The notes under the pieces were generated by a model. It was not told the DNA's origin. It worked only from the letters and a program-made list of their open reading frames with translations, and ran no database searches. The position numbers and the translations under genes were made by a program. Of a stretch of DNA of 64,000 nucleotides, positions 41,404-49,798 are shown piece after piece. Location of the stretch: assembly GCF_002079305.1 (NCBI RefSeq), contig NZ_CP015039.1, positions 4,015,501 to 4,079,500 of the forward strand, read 5' to 3'. Within the stretch, counting starts at the first letter, position 1. Each line of letters begins with the position of its first letter. The stretch is from Rhodovulum sp. P5. Its GTDB lineage: Bacteria; Pseudomonadota; Alphaproteobacteria; Rhodobacterales; Rhodobacteraceae.

Positions 41404-43845
41404 TCAACCGCGTCGTTTCGCGCGCAGCGTCGGATCGGCGGCGGTCGGGTCCTCCGGCCAGGGGTGCTTGGGATAACGGCCGCGCATGTCCTTGCGCACA
41501 TCGGCATAGGACGACGCCCAGAAGCCGGGCAGGTCCGTTGTGACCTGCACCGGGCGGCCCGCGGGCGACAGCAGTGCAATCCGCAGCGGCAGGCGTTTCG
41601 GCCCGATAGAAGGGTGTTTGGTGACGCCGAAAAGTTCCTGTAGACGGACGGAAATCGACGGCGTCTCGGCGCCGTAGTCGATCGGAACCTTGCGGCCCAG
41701 CGGCGTTTCGAAATGGGGCGGGGCTAGGCGGTCGGCCTGTTGCAGCTGCTCCCATGACAGGCGACCGCGCAGGGCGGGAAGGATATCGAGCCGCTTCAGG
41801 TCCTCTGCGCTGCGCACGCCGCCGAGATAGGGCAGCAGCCAGTCCTCCAGCCCCGCGTTCAGGGCGTCATCGGACAGATCCGGCAGATCGGCGCCTTCGC
41901 GGCACAAGAGTTCGATCCGGGACTGGAACCGCCGGGCCGCGTCGGACCAGGGCAGGCCCAACATCCGAACGCCGTCGAGCATCGCTCTGGCTATGGCCTC
42001 GACCGGGGCGTTTTTCCAGACGCGGTCCTCCAGCACCAGCGCGCCAAAGCGTTCCTGTCGGCGGGCGACGACGCGGTTTTCGCGCCGGGACCAGTCGCAG
42101 ACATCCCGCCAGCCGATGGCCGGCCCATGGGCGGCGCGCAGGTCGGCATCCGACAACGCCGCGGCGAGCCGTATCTTCGCCTCGCGCGCATCGCCGTCGA
42201 GATCGAGGGCGACGATCAGGCGTTGGCCCGCAAGAGCATCGGTTTCGTCCAGCACCGCGCCCTTGCCGCCAGACAGCACAAAACGCGGCTGGTCGCCCTT
42301 GCGTCGCAACCCCACCCGGTCGGGATAGGCCAGTGACGCCATTTCCCCCGGGGACATCGGCCGAGGGCTTTCGGGCGCGCGTGCTGACAGGCGCTTCGCC
42401 TCCTGCCATATGCGAGACAGCCCACCTCGGTCGGGCGGGACGGGAAAGTGACCCTTGGGGTTTTCGATGGCGCGCAGGCGGAGGGACAGATCGCTGCCCG
42501 CCCCCCGCAGCGGATCGCGATCCTCCAGCAGGGCCGCCAGCGGTGCGGCCTGTTTACCGGCAACCAGCAGCATATGCGCCAGCCGGGGGTGGACCGGAAG
42601 GGCGGCCAGCGCGCGTCCGTGGTCGGTGATCCTGCCGCTTGTGTCCAGCGCACCAAGTTGGGCCAGAAGGGCGCGTGCCTCGGCAAAGCCGCCGGGGTTG
42701 GGCGGGGTCAGAAAGGCCATCTCCTCGGGATCGTCGGTGCCCCAAAGCGCGAGGTCGAGCGCGAGGCCTGTCAGGTCGCCGCTTTCGATTTCCGCAGGCG
42801 GGTAGGCGGCGAGCGCGCCGTCCTCTCCCTTGGTCCAGAGCCGGTAGCACATGCCTTCGGCCACGCGGCCCGCCCGGCCCCTGCGCTGCTCGGCCTCGGC
42901 GCGGGTCACGCGTTCGGTCACCAGCCGCGACATGCCGGAATTGGGGTCAAAGCGCGCGCGCCGGGCGCGGCCGCCATCGACCACGACGCGGATGCCCTGA
43001 ATGGTCAGCGAGGTTTCGGCGATGGAGGTCGCCAGAACGATCTTGCGTCCCTCCGCCGACGGTTGGATCGCGGCGCGTTGTTCGGCAAAGGGCATGGCAC
43101 CGTAAAGCGGGCGAATATGGCAGTCGGGCGGTAGGCGGCCGGCGAGTGCGGCGGCGCAGCGGCGGATTTCGCCTTCACCCGGCAGGAAGACGAGGACGCC
43201 TCCGCGGGTTTCGCACACGGCCTCGACCACCAGATCGGCCACGGCCTCGGGCAGGCGGGCGCCTTTTGGCAGCGGTTTCGGCAACCAGCGGGTGTCCACC
43301 GGAAAACTGCGGCCTTCCGAGGTCACCACGGGGGCCGCGTTCATCAGGGCGGCCACCGGGGCGGCGTCGAGCGTGGCCGACATCACCAGAAGCACAAGGT
43401 CCTCGCGCAGCGCCTCTCGGATTTCCCAGGTCAGCGCCAGCCCCAGATCGGCGTTGAGGGAGCGTTCGTGGAACTCGTCGAAGATCACCGCGCCGATGCC
43501 GTCCAGGCCGGGGTCCGACTGGATCATCCGGGTCAGGATGCCTTCGGTCACGACCTCGATCCGCGTTGCCTTGCACGACTTTGTCTCGCCACGGATGCGG
43601 TAGCCGACGGTCTGGCCGACGGCCTCGCCCAGAGTCTCTGCCATGCGTTCGGCAGCGGCCCGCGCGGCCAGACGGCGCGGTTCCAGCATCAGGATCCGCC
43701 CCTCCACCAGCCCCGAGTCGCGCAGGGCCAGCGGCACGCGCGTCGTCTTGCCCGCACCCGGGGGGGCCTGCAGAACGGCGCGGCGCGCCTTGGTCAGCGC
43801 GGCGATCAGGCCGGGCAGGGCGTCGTCGATGGGAAGGCGGGTCAT
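41404..43845 (-). CDS. hrpB: ATP-dependent RNA helicase HrpB
   Basis: An 813-residue DEAH-type helicase. Walker A is APPGAGKTTRVPLAL (about residue 30), motif II reads DEFHERS, motif III VMSATLD and motif VI QRRGRAGRV; a long family-specific C-terminal domain with the terminal PRYPKHPWPEDP-type block follows. The ATG at 43845 (MTRLPIDDALPGLIAAL) matches the family length. The biological role of HrpB is not settled in bacteria. It is convergent with argF (16-base gap) and divergent from meaB. Confidence 0.94.
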   Translation of the reverse strand: MTRLPIDDALPGLIAALTKARRAVLQAPPGAGKTTRVPLALRDSGLVEGRILMLEPRRLAARAAAERMAETLGEAVGQTVGYRIRGETKSCKATRIEVVTEGILTRMIQSDPGLDGIGAVIFDEFHERSLNADLGLALTWEIREALREDLVLLVMSATLDAAPVAALMNAAPVVTSEGRSFPVDTRWLPKPLPKGARLPEAVADLVVEAVCETRGGVLVFLPGEGEIRRCAAALAGRLPPDCHIRPLYGAMPFAEQRAAIQPSAEGRKIVLATSIAETSLTIQGIRVVVDGGRARRARFDPNSGMSRLVTERVTRAEAEQRRGRAGRVAEGMCYRLWTKGEDGALAAYPPAEIESGDLTGLALDLALWGTDDPEEMAFLTPPNPGGFAEARALLAQLGALDTSGRITDHGRALAALPVHPRLAHMLLVAGKQAAPLAALLEDRDPLRGAGSDLSLRLRAIENPKGHFPVPPDRGGLSRIWQEAKRLSARAPESPRPMSPGEMASLAYPDRVGLRRKGDQPRFVLSGGKGAVLDETDALAGQRLIVALDLDGDAREAKIRLAAALSDADLRAAHGPAIGWRDVCDWSRRENRVVARRQERFGALVLEDRVWKNAPVEAIARAMLDGVRMLGLPWSDAARRFQSRIELLCREGADLPDLSDDALNAGLEDWLLPYLGGVRSAEDLKRLDILPALRGRLSWEQLQQADRLAPPHFETPLGRKVPIDYGAETPSISVRLQELFGVTKHPSIGPKRLPLRIALLSPAGRPVQVTTDLPGFWASSYADVRKDMRGRYPKHPWPEDPTAADPTLRAKRRG

Positions 43846-43945
43846 GGGCGCCTTATCGGGGATTTCGCCGGTCTCTGCCAGAGGGGTGGACACCCCCGCC
43901 GACACGCGGCAAGAGAGGGGCCGCCCCAAGAGCCCGGAGCCGCCG

Positions 43946-44929
43946 ATGGACATTGACGACATAGCCAACCGCATCCGCAAAGGGGAGCGTCGGGCGCTGG
44001 CCCGCGCGATCACGCTGGTCGAGAGCGGGCGAGAAGACCACCGGCAAAAGGCGCAAGAACTGCTGGAGAGGTTGGCCGCCACGCCGGGCTACGCGCTGCG
44101 GATCGGCCTGTCGGGCACGCCGGGTGTGGGCAAGTCGACCTTCATCGAGGCGTTTGGCACCATGTTGACCGGGCAGGGGCACAAGGTAGCGGTTCTGGCG
44201 GTCGATCCAAGTTCGGCGCGATCCGGTGGCTCGATCCTCGGCGACAAGACGCGGATGGAGCATCTCAGCCGCGATCCCAACGCGTTTATCCGGCCCTCGC
44301 CCAGCCAGTCGGCGCTGGGCGGTGTGGCACGCCGTACGCGCGAGGCCGTCAGCCTGTGCGAGGCCGCGGGCTTTGACATCGTGCTGATCGAAACCGTGGG
44401 CGTCGGCCAGTCCGAAACCATGGTGGCCGAGATGACCGACCTGTTCATCCTGCTGATGGCGCCGGGCGGCGGGGACGAATTGCAGGGCGTCAAGCGCGGC
44501 ATCATGGAGATGGCCGACATGATCCTTGTGAACAAGGCCGATGGCGACCTGAAGCCGGCGGCGGAACGCACGCGGGCCGATTATGCCGGGGCGCTGCGCC
44601 TGCTGCGGCACCGGCCGCAGGACCCGGAAGGCTTCCCCAAGGCCGTCTGCGTCTCGGCCGTCGAAAAGGCGGGGCTGACGGATGCGTGGGCGGAAATGCA
44701 GGCACTGGCCGACTGGCGCCGGGAGCAGGGGCATCTGGATCGGCGTCGGGCGGAACAGGCGCGCTACTGGTTCGCCGAGGAAGTCCGGCGCGGCCTGCTG
44801 GCCCGGTTGGAGCATGACCCCGAGATGCAGGCCCGCATGCGTGACATGGGCGAGCAGGTGGCACGGGGCGATCTGACCGTGGCGCGGGCGACGTCGGACA
44901 TGCTGAACGTTCTGGGGGCCGCGTCGTGA
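43946..44929 (+). CDS. meaB: Methylmalonyl-CoA mutase chaperone MeaB
   Basis: A 327-residue G3E-family GTPase that protects and reactivates the B12-dependent methylmalonyl-CoA mutase. G1 is GTPGVGKSTFIEAFG; VAVLAVDPSSARSGGSILGDKTRM, ETVGVGQSE and NKAD are diagnostic of the MeaB/ArgK branch. The ATG at 43946 follows GGAG. A GATase gene overlaps its end (GTGA). The epimerase of the same pathway is at 12.8 kb. Confidence 0.94.
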   Translation: MDIDDIANRIRKGERRALARAITLVESGREDHRQKAQELLERLAATPGYALRIGLSGTPGVGKSTFIEAFGTMLTGQGHKVAVLAVDPSSARSGGSILGDKTRMEHLSRDPNAFIRPSPSQSALGGVARRTREAVSLCEAAGFDIVLIETVGVGQSETMVAEMTDLFILLMAPGGGDELQGVKRGIMEMADMILVNKADGDLKPAAERTRADYAGALRLLRHRPQDPEGFPKAVCVSAVEKAGLTDAWAEMQALADWRREQGHLDRRRAEQARYWFAEEVRRGLLARLEHDPEMQARMRDMGEQVARGDLTVARATSDMLNVLGAAS

Positions 44930-45666
44930 AACCGTTCCTGATCCTGCAACTGCGTCCCGAGACGGAGGCCTCTGACGACGAATTCGACGCGATCCTGCGC
45001 AAGGGGGGTATCGACGCGGGCCATGCCCATCGCATCCGTCTGGATCAGGCGGACATCCCTGCGGGGCTGTGCCTTGACGACTATTCCGGTGTGATCGTCG
45101 GGGGCGGCCCGGGCTGCGTGTCGGACCCGGAGGATACCAAATCGGCCCTCGACAAGCGCATGGAAGATGCCGTCATGGGCCTGATGCCAGAGATCACGGC
45201 GCGCGACTTTCCCTTCATGGGCTGCTGCTACGGCATCGGCATTCTTGCCCATCACCTTGGTGCCGAGGTCAGCAAGGCCTGCTATGGCGAACCGGTTGGG
45301 GCGACGACCTGCGTTCTGACGGCGGACGGGCGCGCCGACCCGCTGCTGGCAGATGTACCGGATACCTTCCGCGCCTTTGTGGGGCACAAGGAAGCCGTGC
45401 AGCACCTGCCCGAGGGCTGCGTGCACCTTCTGGAATCCGAACCCTGCCCGTTCCAGATGATCCGCTATCGCGACAACGTCTATGCCACCCAGTTCCACCC
45501 CGAGGCCGACAGCGACGGGTTCGAGGTGCGGATCCGGATCTACAAGGACCGCGGCTATTTCCCGCCGGACACCGCCGCGGACCTGGTGGCTATGTGTCGG
45601 GCAGAGGATGTGCATGCGCCCGAAACGATCCTGAGGCGGTTCGTGGCGCGCTATGGCCGTGACTGA
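44926..45666 (+). CDS. Class I glutamine amidotransferase protein
   Basis: A 246-residue protein with one GMP-synthase-like glutamine amidotransferase domain. The nucleophile is in FMGCCYGIGILAHHLG (Cys within GCCYG), with ATQFHPEAD carrying the catalytic His and the following Glu. There is no synthetase partner domain, so it may hydrolyse gamma-glutamyl compounds or serve an unknown acceptor. It starts with GTG overlapping the meaB stop. Confidence 0.87.
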   Translation: MKPFLILQLRPETEASDDEFDAILRKGGIDAGHAHRIRLDQADIPAGLCLDDYSGVIVGGGPGCVSDPEDTKSALDKRMEDAVMGLMPEITARDFPFMGCCYGIGILAHHLGAEVSKACYGEPVGATTCVLTADGRADPLLADVPDTFRAFVGHKEAVQHLPEGCVHLLESEPCPFQMIRYRDNVYATQFHPEADSDGFEVRIRIYKDRGYFPPDTAADLVAMCRAEDVHAPETILRRFVARYGRD

Positions 45667-45678
45667 CCGGATAAGCGC

Positions 45679-45707
45679 TTGACGCCCCCGGCGTTTGCGC
45701 GTATGCG
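45679..45707 (+). promoter_or_regulatory. rpmB promoter
   Basis: TTGACG and TATGCG are separated by 17 bases, ending 69 bases before the rpmB start: a good match for a strong sigma70 ribosomal-protein promoter. Confidence 0.55.
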
Positions 45708-45775
45708 ACCCGGACGGAATTTGCGGCGCTGCCTTACGCGGCGCCGATTGCATTATCGAGACAAGGAAAACACCC

Positions 45776-46063
45776 ATGTCGCGCGTCTGCGAACTGACCG
45801 GAAAAGGGCCCATGAGCGGCAACAATGTCAGCCATGCCCACAACAAGACCAAGCGCCGGTTCCTGCCGAACCTCAACGACGTGACGCTGATCTCCGACGT
45901 GCTGGGGCGCTCGTTCAAGCTGCGCGTGTCGGCGGCGGCGCTGCGCACGGTGGACCACCGCGGGGGGCTTGATGCCTTCCTCGCCAAGGCCGGTGACAGC
46001 GAACTGTCCGAAAAGGCGCTGAAGATCAAGAAAGACATCGAGAAGGCGCAGGCCACCGCCTGA
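45776..46063 (+). CDS. rpmB: 50S ribosomal protein L28
   Basis: A 95-residue basic ribosomal protein, recognised by [32 protein letters not shown] and the C-terminal [17 protein letters not shown] (the longer alphaproteobacterial form). The ATG at 45776 follows AAGGA. It is a single-gene unit with its own promoter and terminator. Confidence 0.97.
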   Translation: MSRVCELTGKGPMSGNNVSHAHNKTKRRFLPNLNDVTLISDVLGRSFKLRVSAAALRTVDHRGGLDAFLAKAGDSELSEKALKIKKDIEKAQATA

Positions 46064-46090
46064 CCTTTCGGTATTTCGAACGATGTTCCG

Positions 46091-46114
46091 GGCCCCGCCT
46101 TGGCGGGGCCTTTG
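46091..46114 (+). terminator. rpmB terminator
   Basis: GGCCCCG-(CCTTGG)-CGGGGCC makes a 7-bp stem (9 bp if the loop is tight), followed by TTT, 27 bases after the rpmB stop. Confidence 0.7.
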
Positions 46115-46241
46115 GCGTTTCGGGTTTGGCCCGGGGGGGCGCTGTCTTCCTGGACATGCAAAGATGTTTCACGGGCTTGCCTTTGGTGCCATGTTTGGCG
46201 ATCAATCCGCAGGGCGCGCGTGAATGACAGGGAGAAACGAG

Positions 46242-46730
46242 ATGAACCTGAAGACCCTATCCCTTGCCGGTCTGGCTGCCGCCGTCTTGGCCTTGCCCGC
46301 TTTCGCCGGGGACATTGCCATTGAGGACCCGTATGCCCGTGCTTCGACCATGATGTCGAAATCCGGTGCGGCCTTCATGACCATCGTGAACGCAGGGGCG
46401 GCGGATGACCGTCTGGTCGCCGCGACGTCCGATGTCGCGGACAAGGTGGAACTGCATACCCACAAGGAAGACGCCAATGGCGTGATGCGCATGGTCGAGG
46501 TCGAGGAAGGCTTCCCGGTTCCGGCGGGGGGGCAGCGGGAACTCAAACGCGGGGGCGACCACGTGATGTTCCTTGGCCTGACCCGTCCGCTGGAGCAGGG
46601 CGACATGGTCAAGATGACGCTGACCTTCGAACAGGCTGGCGAGATGGAGATCGAGGTTCCCGTCGATCTGACGCGCGACCCGATGATGAAGCCCGGCACG
46701 ATGGGCGGTCAAATGAAGATGGGGAACTGA
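46242..46730 (+). CDS. Periplasmic copper chaperone PCu(A)C
   Basis: A 162-residue exported protein with a signal peptide (LKTLSLAGLAAAVLALPAFA) and the PCu(A)C fold. It carries Cu(I) to cytochrome oxidase. The motif pieces are VELHTHKEDANGVMRMVEV (His and Met ligands) and LKRGGDHVMFLGL (HxM). The end is an additional Met-rich tail, DPMMKPGTMGGQMKMGN, that could bind a second copper. The ATG at 46242 follows GGGAG. No Sco or oxidase gene is nearby. Confidence 0.92.
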   Translation: MNLKTLSLAGLAAAVLALPAFAGDIAIEDPYARASTMMSKSGAAFMTIVNAGAADDRLVAATSDVADKVELHTHKEDANGVMRMVEVEEGFPVPAGGQRELKRGGDHVMFLGLTRPLEQGDMVKMTLTFEQAGEMEIEVPVDLTRDPMMKPGTMGGQMKMGN

Positions 46731-46756
46731 GCCCCGACTGCGGAAAGCCCTTTGTT

Positions 46757-46777
46757 GCCCGGCGCCTGCCGCCGGGC
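46757..46777. terminator. Bidirectional terminator, PCuAC/sirtuin
   Basis: GCCCGGCG-(CCTGC)-CGCCGGGC makes a perfect 8-bp stem between two convergent genes. No pronounced T-tract on the plus side; TTTGTT precedes it. Confidence 0.5.
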
Positions 46778-46792
46778 ACGACCGGTGGACGA

Positions 46793-47485
46793 TCAGCGGC
46801 CCAGCATCTCGTCCACCCAAGCCGGGACAAGAACCGAGGCCGGCCCCTGCCGCGCCTCGTCGAAATCGTGGATGTTCTCGGACGGGTCTAGGTTCAATTC
46901 CAGCGTCCGCGCCCCGGCCCGCCCGGCATCCTGAACGAAGGCCGCGGCGGGGTAGACGCTGCCCGATGTTCCGATGGACACGAACAGGTCCGCGGCCCTC
47001 AGCGCGTCCCAGATCGCTTCCATGTGATAGGGGAATTCGCCGAACCAGACGATGTCGGGCCGCGTGGCGGGGGCCTTGCAGGCCGGGCAGGGGTCGTCGG
47101 CGCGCATCTCCATCGGCGCGTCCCATTCATGGGCGCAAGCGGCGCATTTGGCCCGGGTAATGGCCCCATGCATGTGCAGCACGTTCCGGCTGCCTGCGCG
47201 TTCGTGCAGGTCGTCGATATTCTGGGTGACGATCAGCACGTCGCCCGGCAGCGCCTGTTCCAGCCGGGCAAGCGCGGCATGGGCGGCATTCGGGATCGCC
47301 TCCGCCGCGTTCTTGCGGCGGGCATTGTAGAACGCATGCACAAGGGCGGGGTTTCGGGCAAAGCCTTCGGGCGTGGCGACCTCGGTCAGGTCGTATTGCG
47401 ACCAGATGCCGCCGGTATCCCGAAAGGTTCCAAGCCCGCTTTCGGCGGAAATTCCGGCTCCTGTCAAAATCACGATCTTGGTCAT
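46793..47485 (-). CDS. cobB: NAD-dependent deacylase (sirtuin)
   Basis: A 230-residue class III sirtuin. It has the NAD site GAGISAESGLGTFRD, TQNIDDLHERAG, the catalytic His in LHMHGAI, and two zinc CxxC pairs (CAAC and CPAC). A Tyr-x-x-Arg (FYNARR) near residue 54 matches the acyl-pocket pair of SIRT5/CobB-type desuccinylases. AAGGAGG sits before the ATG at 47485. It is divergent from the LMW phosphatase gene. Confidence 0.94.
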   Translation of the reverse strand: MTKIVILTGAGISAESGLGTFRDTGGIWSQYDLTEVATPEGFARNPALVHAFYNARRKNAAEAIPNAAHAALARLEQALPGDVLIVTQNIDDLHERAGSRNVLHMHGAITRAKCAACAHEWDAPMEMRADDPCPACKAPATRPDIVWFGEFPYHMEAIWDALRAADLFVSIGTSGSVYPAAAFVQDAGRAGARTLELNLDPSENIHDFDEARQGPASVLVPAWVDEMLGR

Positions 47486-47527
47486 CGCGTCCTCCTTCGA
47501 TAACTGTTCTGAAGAAAGGAGTTGCCC

Positions 47528-47980
47528 ATGACCACCCGTATCCTGTTCGTCTGTCTTGGAAATATTTGCCGATCCCCGACCGCGCATGGCGTCTTTGACC
47601 ATATGGCACGCGCTGCGGGGCAACCGGTCGAGGTCGACAGCGCAGGCACCGGGGGGTGGCATGTGGGCGATCCGCCGGATCGGCGGGCCCAAGCGGAGGC
47701 CGCGAAGCGGGGATATGATCTCAGCCAACTTCGCGCGCGGCAGGCGCAGCCGCAGGACTTTGCCGACTTCGACCTGATCCTTGCGATGGACCGGTCCAAC
47801 CTCGCCGCGCTGGAGCGGATGCGGCCGGAGGGCAATGACACGCCTGTGCGGCTGTTCCTGGAATATTCGGACAGCTTGCAGGAAGAAGTGCCCGATCCCT
47901 ATTACGAGGGCGGGTTCGATCTGGTCCTGGACCTGATCGAGGATGCATCCCGCGGTTTGCTTCGGGACTTGTCACGCTGA
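47528..47980 (+). CDS. Low-molecular-weight protein-tyrosine phosphatase
   Basis: A 150-residue phosphatase of the arsenate-reductase fold. The P-loop CX5R is VCLGNICRSP near the N-terminus, the general-acid Asp is in VPDPYYEGG, and the length is standard. AAAGGAG precedes the ATG at 47528. Substrates are usually tyrosine-phosphorylated proteins of exopolysaccharide machinery, but no such kinase is in the window. Confidence 0.94.
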   Translation: MTTRILFVCLGNICRSPTAHGVFDHMARAAGQPVEVDSAGTGGWHVGDPPDRRAQAEAAKRGYDLSQLRARQAQPQDFADFDLILAMDRSNLAALERMRPEGNDTPVRLFLEYSDSLQEEVPDPYYEGGFDLVLDLIEDASRGLLRDLSR

Positions 47981-48005
47981 ACCGACGCGGGCCGCCGGGC
48001 ACGGC

Positions 48006-48245
48006 TCAACGCAGCGGCAGCCCGACGCGGTACATGCCCTCGGGCAGGTCGAGGGCGGCGCCGATCTCGTGCAACTGGGCCAGGGAAAAGGTGACCTTCT
48101 GCACGCGATCGGTGCGGGGGTCGAGTTGTTCGACCGTGACGCAATCCTCGAACGCGGTCACGATGATGTCTTCCTGCAAGTGATCGGGCCCCTCGTCGAT
48201 GAGGGTGATGACCGTCGCGTCGAAGTCGTGCTCGATGGTGAACAT
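48006..48245 (-). CDS. Small unknown protein, 79 residues
   Basis: Not assigned to a family. An acidic protein (MFTIEHDFDATVITLIDEGPD) with alternating strands, and DCVTVEQLDPRTDRVQKVTFSLAQLHEIGAALDLPEG, which looks like a compact beta-alpha domain. The reading frame and third-position GC are gene-like, and the ATG at 48245 is the only sensible start. No signal peptide or membrane segment. Confidence 0.65.
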   Translation of the reverse strand: MFTIEHDFDATVITLIDEGPDHLQEDIIVTAFEDCVTVEQLDPRTDRVQKVTFSLAQLHEIGAALDLPEGMYRVGLPLR

Positions 48246-48339
48246 GGGATCAGGCTAGCGGCCCGCGGCCGTCTTGTGAAGGGTTTGCACCGGCGGGTTG
48301 TAGCAGGGGATCGGCATGTCATCCGAGGCGCGTGCGGAT

Positions 48340-48353
48340 TTGACACGTATCAA
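48340..48353. promoter_or_regulatory. FNR-type box upstream of DUF6455 pair
   Basis: TTGACACGTATCAA fits the FNR/FnrL operator TTGAT-N4-ATCAA with one mismatch. Its centre lies about 65 bases before the first DUF6455 start, and a weak -10 (TTTAGT near 48376) sits at the spacing expected for class II activation. Low-oxygen induction is predicted. Confidence 0.5.
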
Positions 48354-48411
48354 GGCGTTAAAGCGCCCGCTCCGCTTTAGTGACCGCAATATGAGGTAAC
48401 AGGAGTATGCC

Positions 48412-48681
48412 ATGTCCGGCAAGACCAAGTATGACGAGCATGCCGCGCTGGTCGAAAAGATGGCCGAGGTGCTGGGCGTCGACCTGACCGAAGAGATGAT
48501 GGCCGGCCGCTGGACCCCGGAGGACATGCAGGCGACGGTGTCGCGTTGTCTTGGCTGCACGGAGCCGTCCCATTGCCAGGGATGGCTGAAGGACAATGCC
48601 GAAGGCGCGCGGGAAACGCCGGGCTACTGCCGGAACAAGGACCTGCTGGAAGCGCTACGGGCCAAGCTGGCGACCGCCTGA
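48412..48681 (+). CDS. DUF6455 protein (four Cys), copy 1
   Basis: An 89-residue cytosolic protein, the first of a tandem pair. The C-terminal half has the DUF6455-type spacing C-x2-C-x5-C...C in RCLGCTEPSHCQGWL and PGYCRN, a likely metal or Fe-S site. The N-terminal half is helical (LVEKMAEVLGVDLTEEMM). Function unknown. A good AGGAG ribosome-binding site precedes it, and the upstream FNR-type box suggests oxygen control. Confidence 0.8.
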   Translation: MSGKTKYDEHAALVEKMAEVLGVDLTEEMMAGRWTPEDMQATVSRCLGCTEPSHCQGWLKDNAEGARETPGYCRNKDLLEALRAKLATA

Positions 48682-48686
48682 GAACG

Positions 48687-48947
48687 ATGGAAGATCACGG
48701 CAATCTCTCCATGCATTTCTGGCTGGCCCAGGGCATGGCCCGGACCATCGGCGTGAATGTCAATCAGGCGCTGAACGAGGGCCAGATCGGCCGGGGCGAG
48801 TTTTCGGAACTGATCGCGCGATGTTGCCATTGCGACCGGTCAGACACCTGCATGACCTGGATGGGGCAGCAGGTGAGTGGTGCCGAAGCCCTGCCGGGCT
48901 GGTGTGCGCTCAAGGATCGGTTCGAGGCGCTCAGGGAACTGGCCTGA
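48687..48947 (+). CDS. DUF6455 protein (four Cys), copy 2
   Basis: An 86-residue paralogue of the preceding gene, starting 5 bases after it. The same plan is seen: a helical N-terminus (FWLAQGMARTIGVNVNQAL) and a Cys-rich end with CCHCDRSDTCMTWM and PGWCALKDRF. Conservation of the C-x2-C-x5-C...C spacing in both copies supports a metal-binding role. Divergence is enough for distinct roles or a heterodimer; untested. Confidence 0.8.
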   Translation: MEDHGNLSMHFWLAQGMARTIGVNVNQALNEGQIGRGEFSELIARCCHCDRSDTCMTWMGQQVSGAEALPGWCALKDRFEALRELA

Positions 48948-48953
48948 CCGCAG

Positions 48954-48972
48954 GGCCCCGGTGGGCGGGGCC
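48954..48972 (+). terminator. Terminator after DUF6455 pair
   Basis: GGCCCCG-(GTGGG)-CGGGGCC makes a 7-bp stem with a 5-base loop, 6 bases after the second DUF6455 stop. No T-tract is obvious. Confidence 0.45.
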
Positions 48973-49312
48973 TCACAGCACAGATTGATTCGGGCCGACA
49001 CTTAGCAGTGGGTTCGGCCATTCCCTTGTGCTTGCAGGGCGCCAGCGGTGGCCTCGGTTGCCTTGGTGCGGTCACACCTCTGCAGAATTCTTCCGATCAG
49101 TCCGACAGCCCCGCGGCGATTGTTGCGGGCCCCGGAACGCCTGTCGGACCAGGCTGGGCGGGGCGTCCTGCCATCGCTATGTCATCAAAAACATTGTCGG
49201 GACATGCGGAGAAGGCCACCGCGGGTCGGCGCGCGACCATTCACGCGATGGTAAGAGATGCGCTTTAGTCCTTGGCCGAAGAACCGCACGCGCGATCCAG
49301 GAGGGCATTGGC
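48973..49312. other. Intergenic gap before the PYP/gvp block
   Basis: 340 bases with no convincing gene; short frames (for example 49008-49268) lack a ribosome-binding site. It presumably holds the promoter for the gene at 49313, but I see no clean core elements. Confidence 0.3.
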
Positions 49313-49783
49313 GTGAGCACGGCCAGTCACCCGGGTTTTCAGACCGGGCCCAGCACAGCATGGACGATCGAGTTGTTTCAACGCGACGGTGCACCGCCGC
49401 TGCGTGTGTCCTGCCGGTGCCTCAGCCATCGCAGCCGCCCCGGCGAGAACGGCGAAATGCTGTTTCTTGGCCTGTGGGAATTGCGCAATGGCGGCTACAT
49501 CGTCGCGCGCAGCCTGCTGGATGGCGACGCGCCCAAGGCGACCGCGGACAAGGCGGAGAATCTTGAGACAGCGATGCTTCTGATCGAGGCGGCAACTGCC
49601 GCGCTTGAGAAGAGTGCCGGCATGACCTTCGTGCCCGGGGATCTGTCGCCCACGTCCTTCGGGCAGGCTTTGCAAAGACTGCAATCCCGGTCCGAACGCC
49701 GCCATAGCTTCATGAAGCTGGCGGGGGAGGCGCTGGACGACTGGCAGCGCCTTGTCGGTACCGAATTCGATTCCACCCATTGA
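49313..49783 (+). CDS. Unknown protein at head of PYP/gvp block
   Basis: A 156-residue protein, not recognised. It starts with GTG behind a good GAGGG ribosome-binding site. The order looks like strands (STAWTIELFQRDGAPPLRVSC, LFLGLWELRNGGYIVARSL) then an alpha-helical end (FGQALQRLQSRSERRHSFMKLAGEALDDW). No membrane helix. It is followed 15 bases later by an Ala/Pro/acidic-rich gene and is co-directional with the PYP and gas-vesicle genes. Confidence 0.6.
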   Translation: MSTASHPGFQTGPSTAWTIELFQRDGAPPLRVSCRCLSHRSRPGENGEMLFLGLWELRNGGYIVARSLLDGDAPKATADKAENLETAMLLIEAATAALEKSAGMTFVPGDLSPTSFGQALQRLQSRSERRHSFMKLAGEALDDWQRLVGTEFDSTH

Positions 49784-49798
49784 TGAAGGATGGACGCC

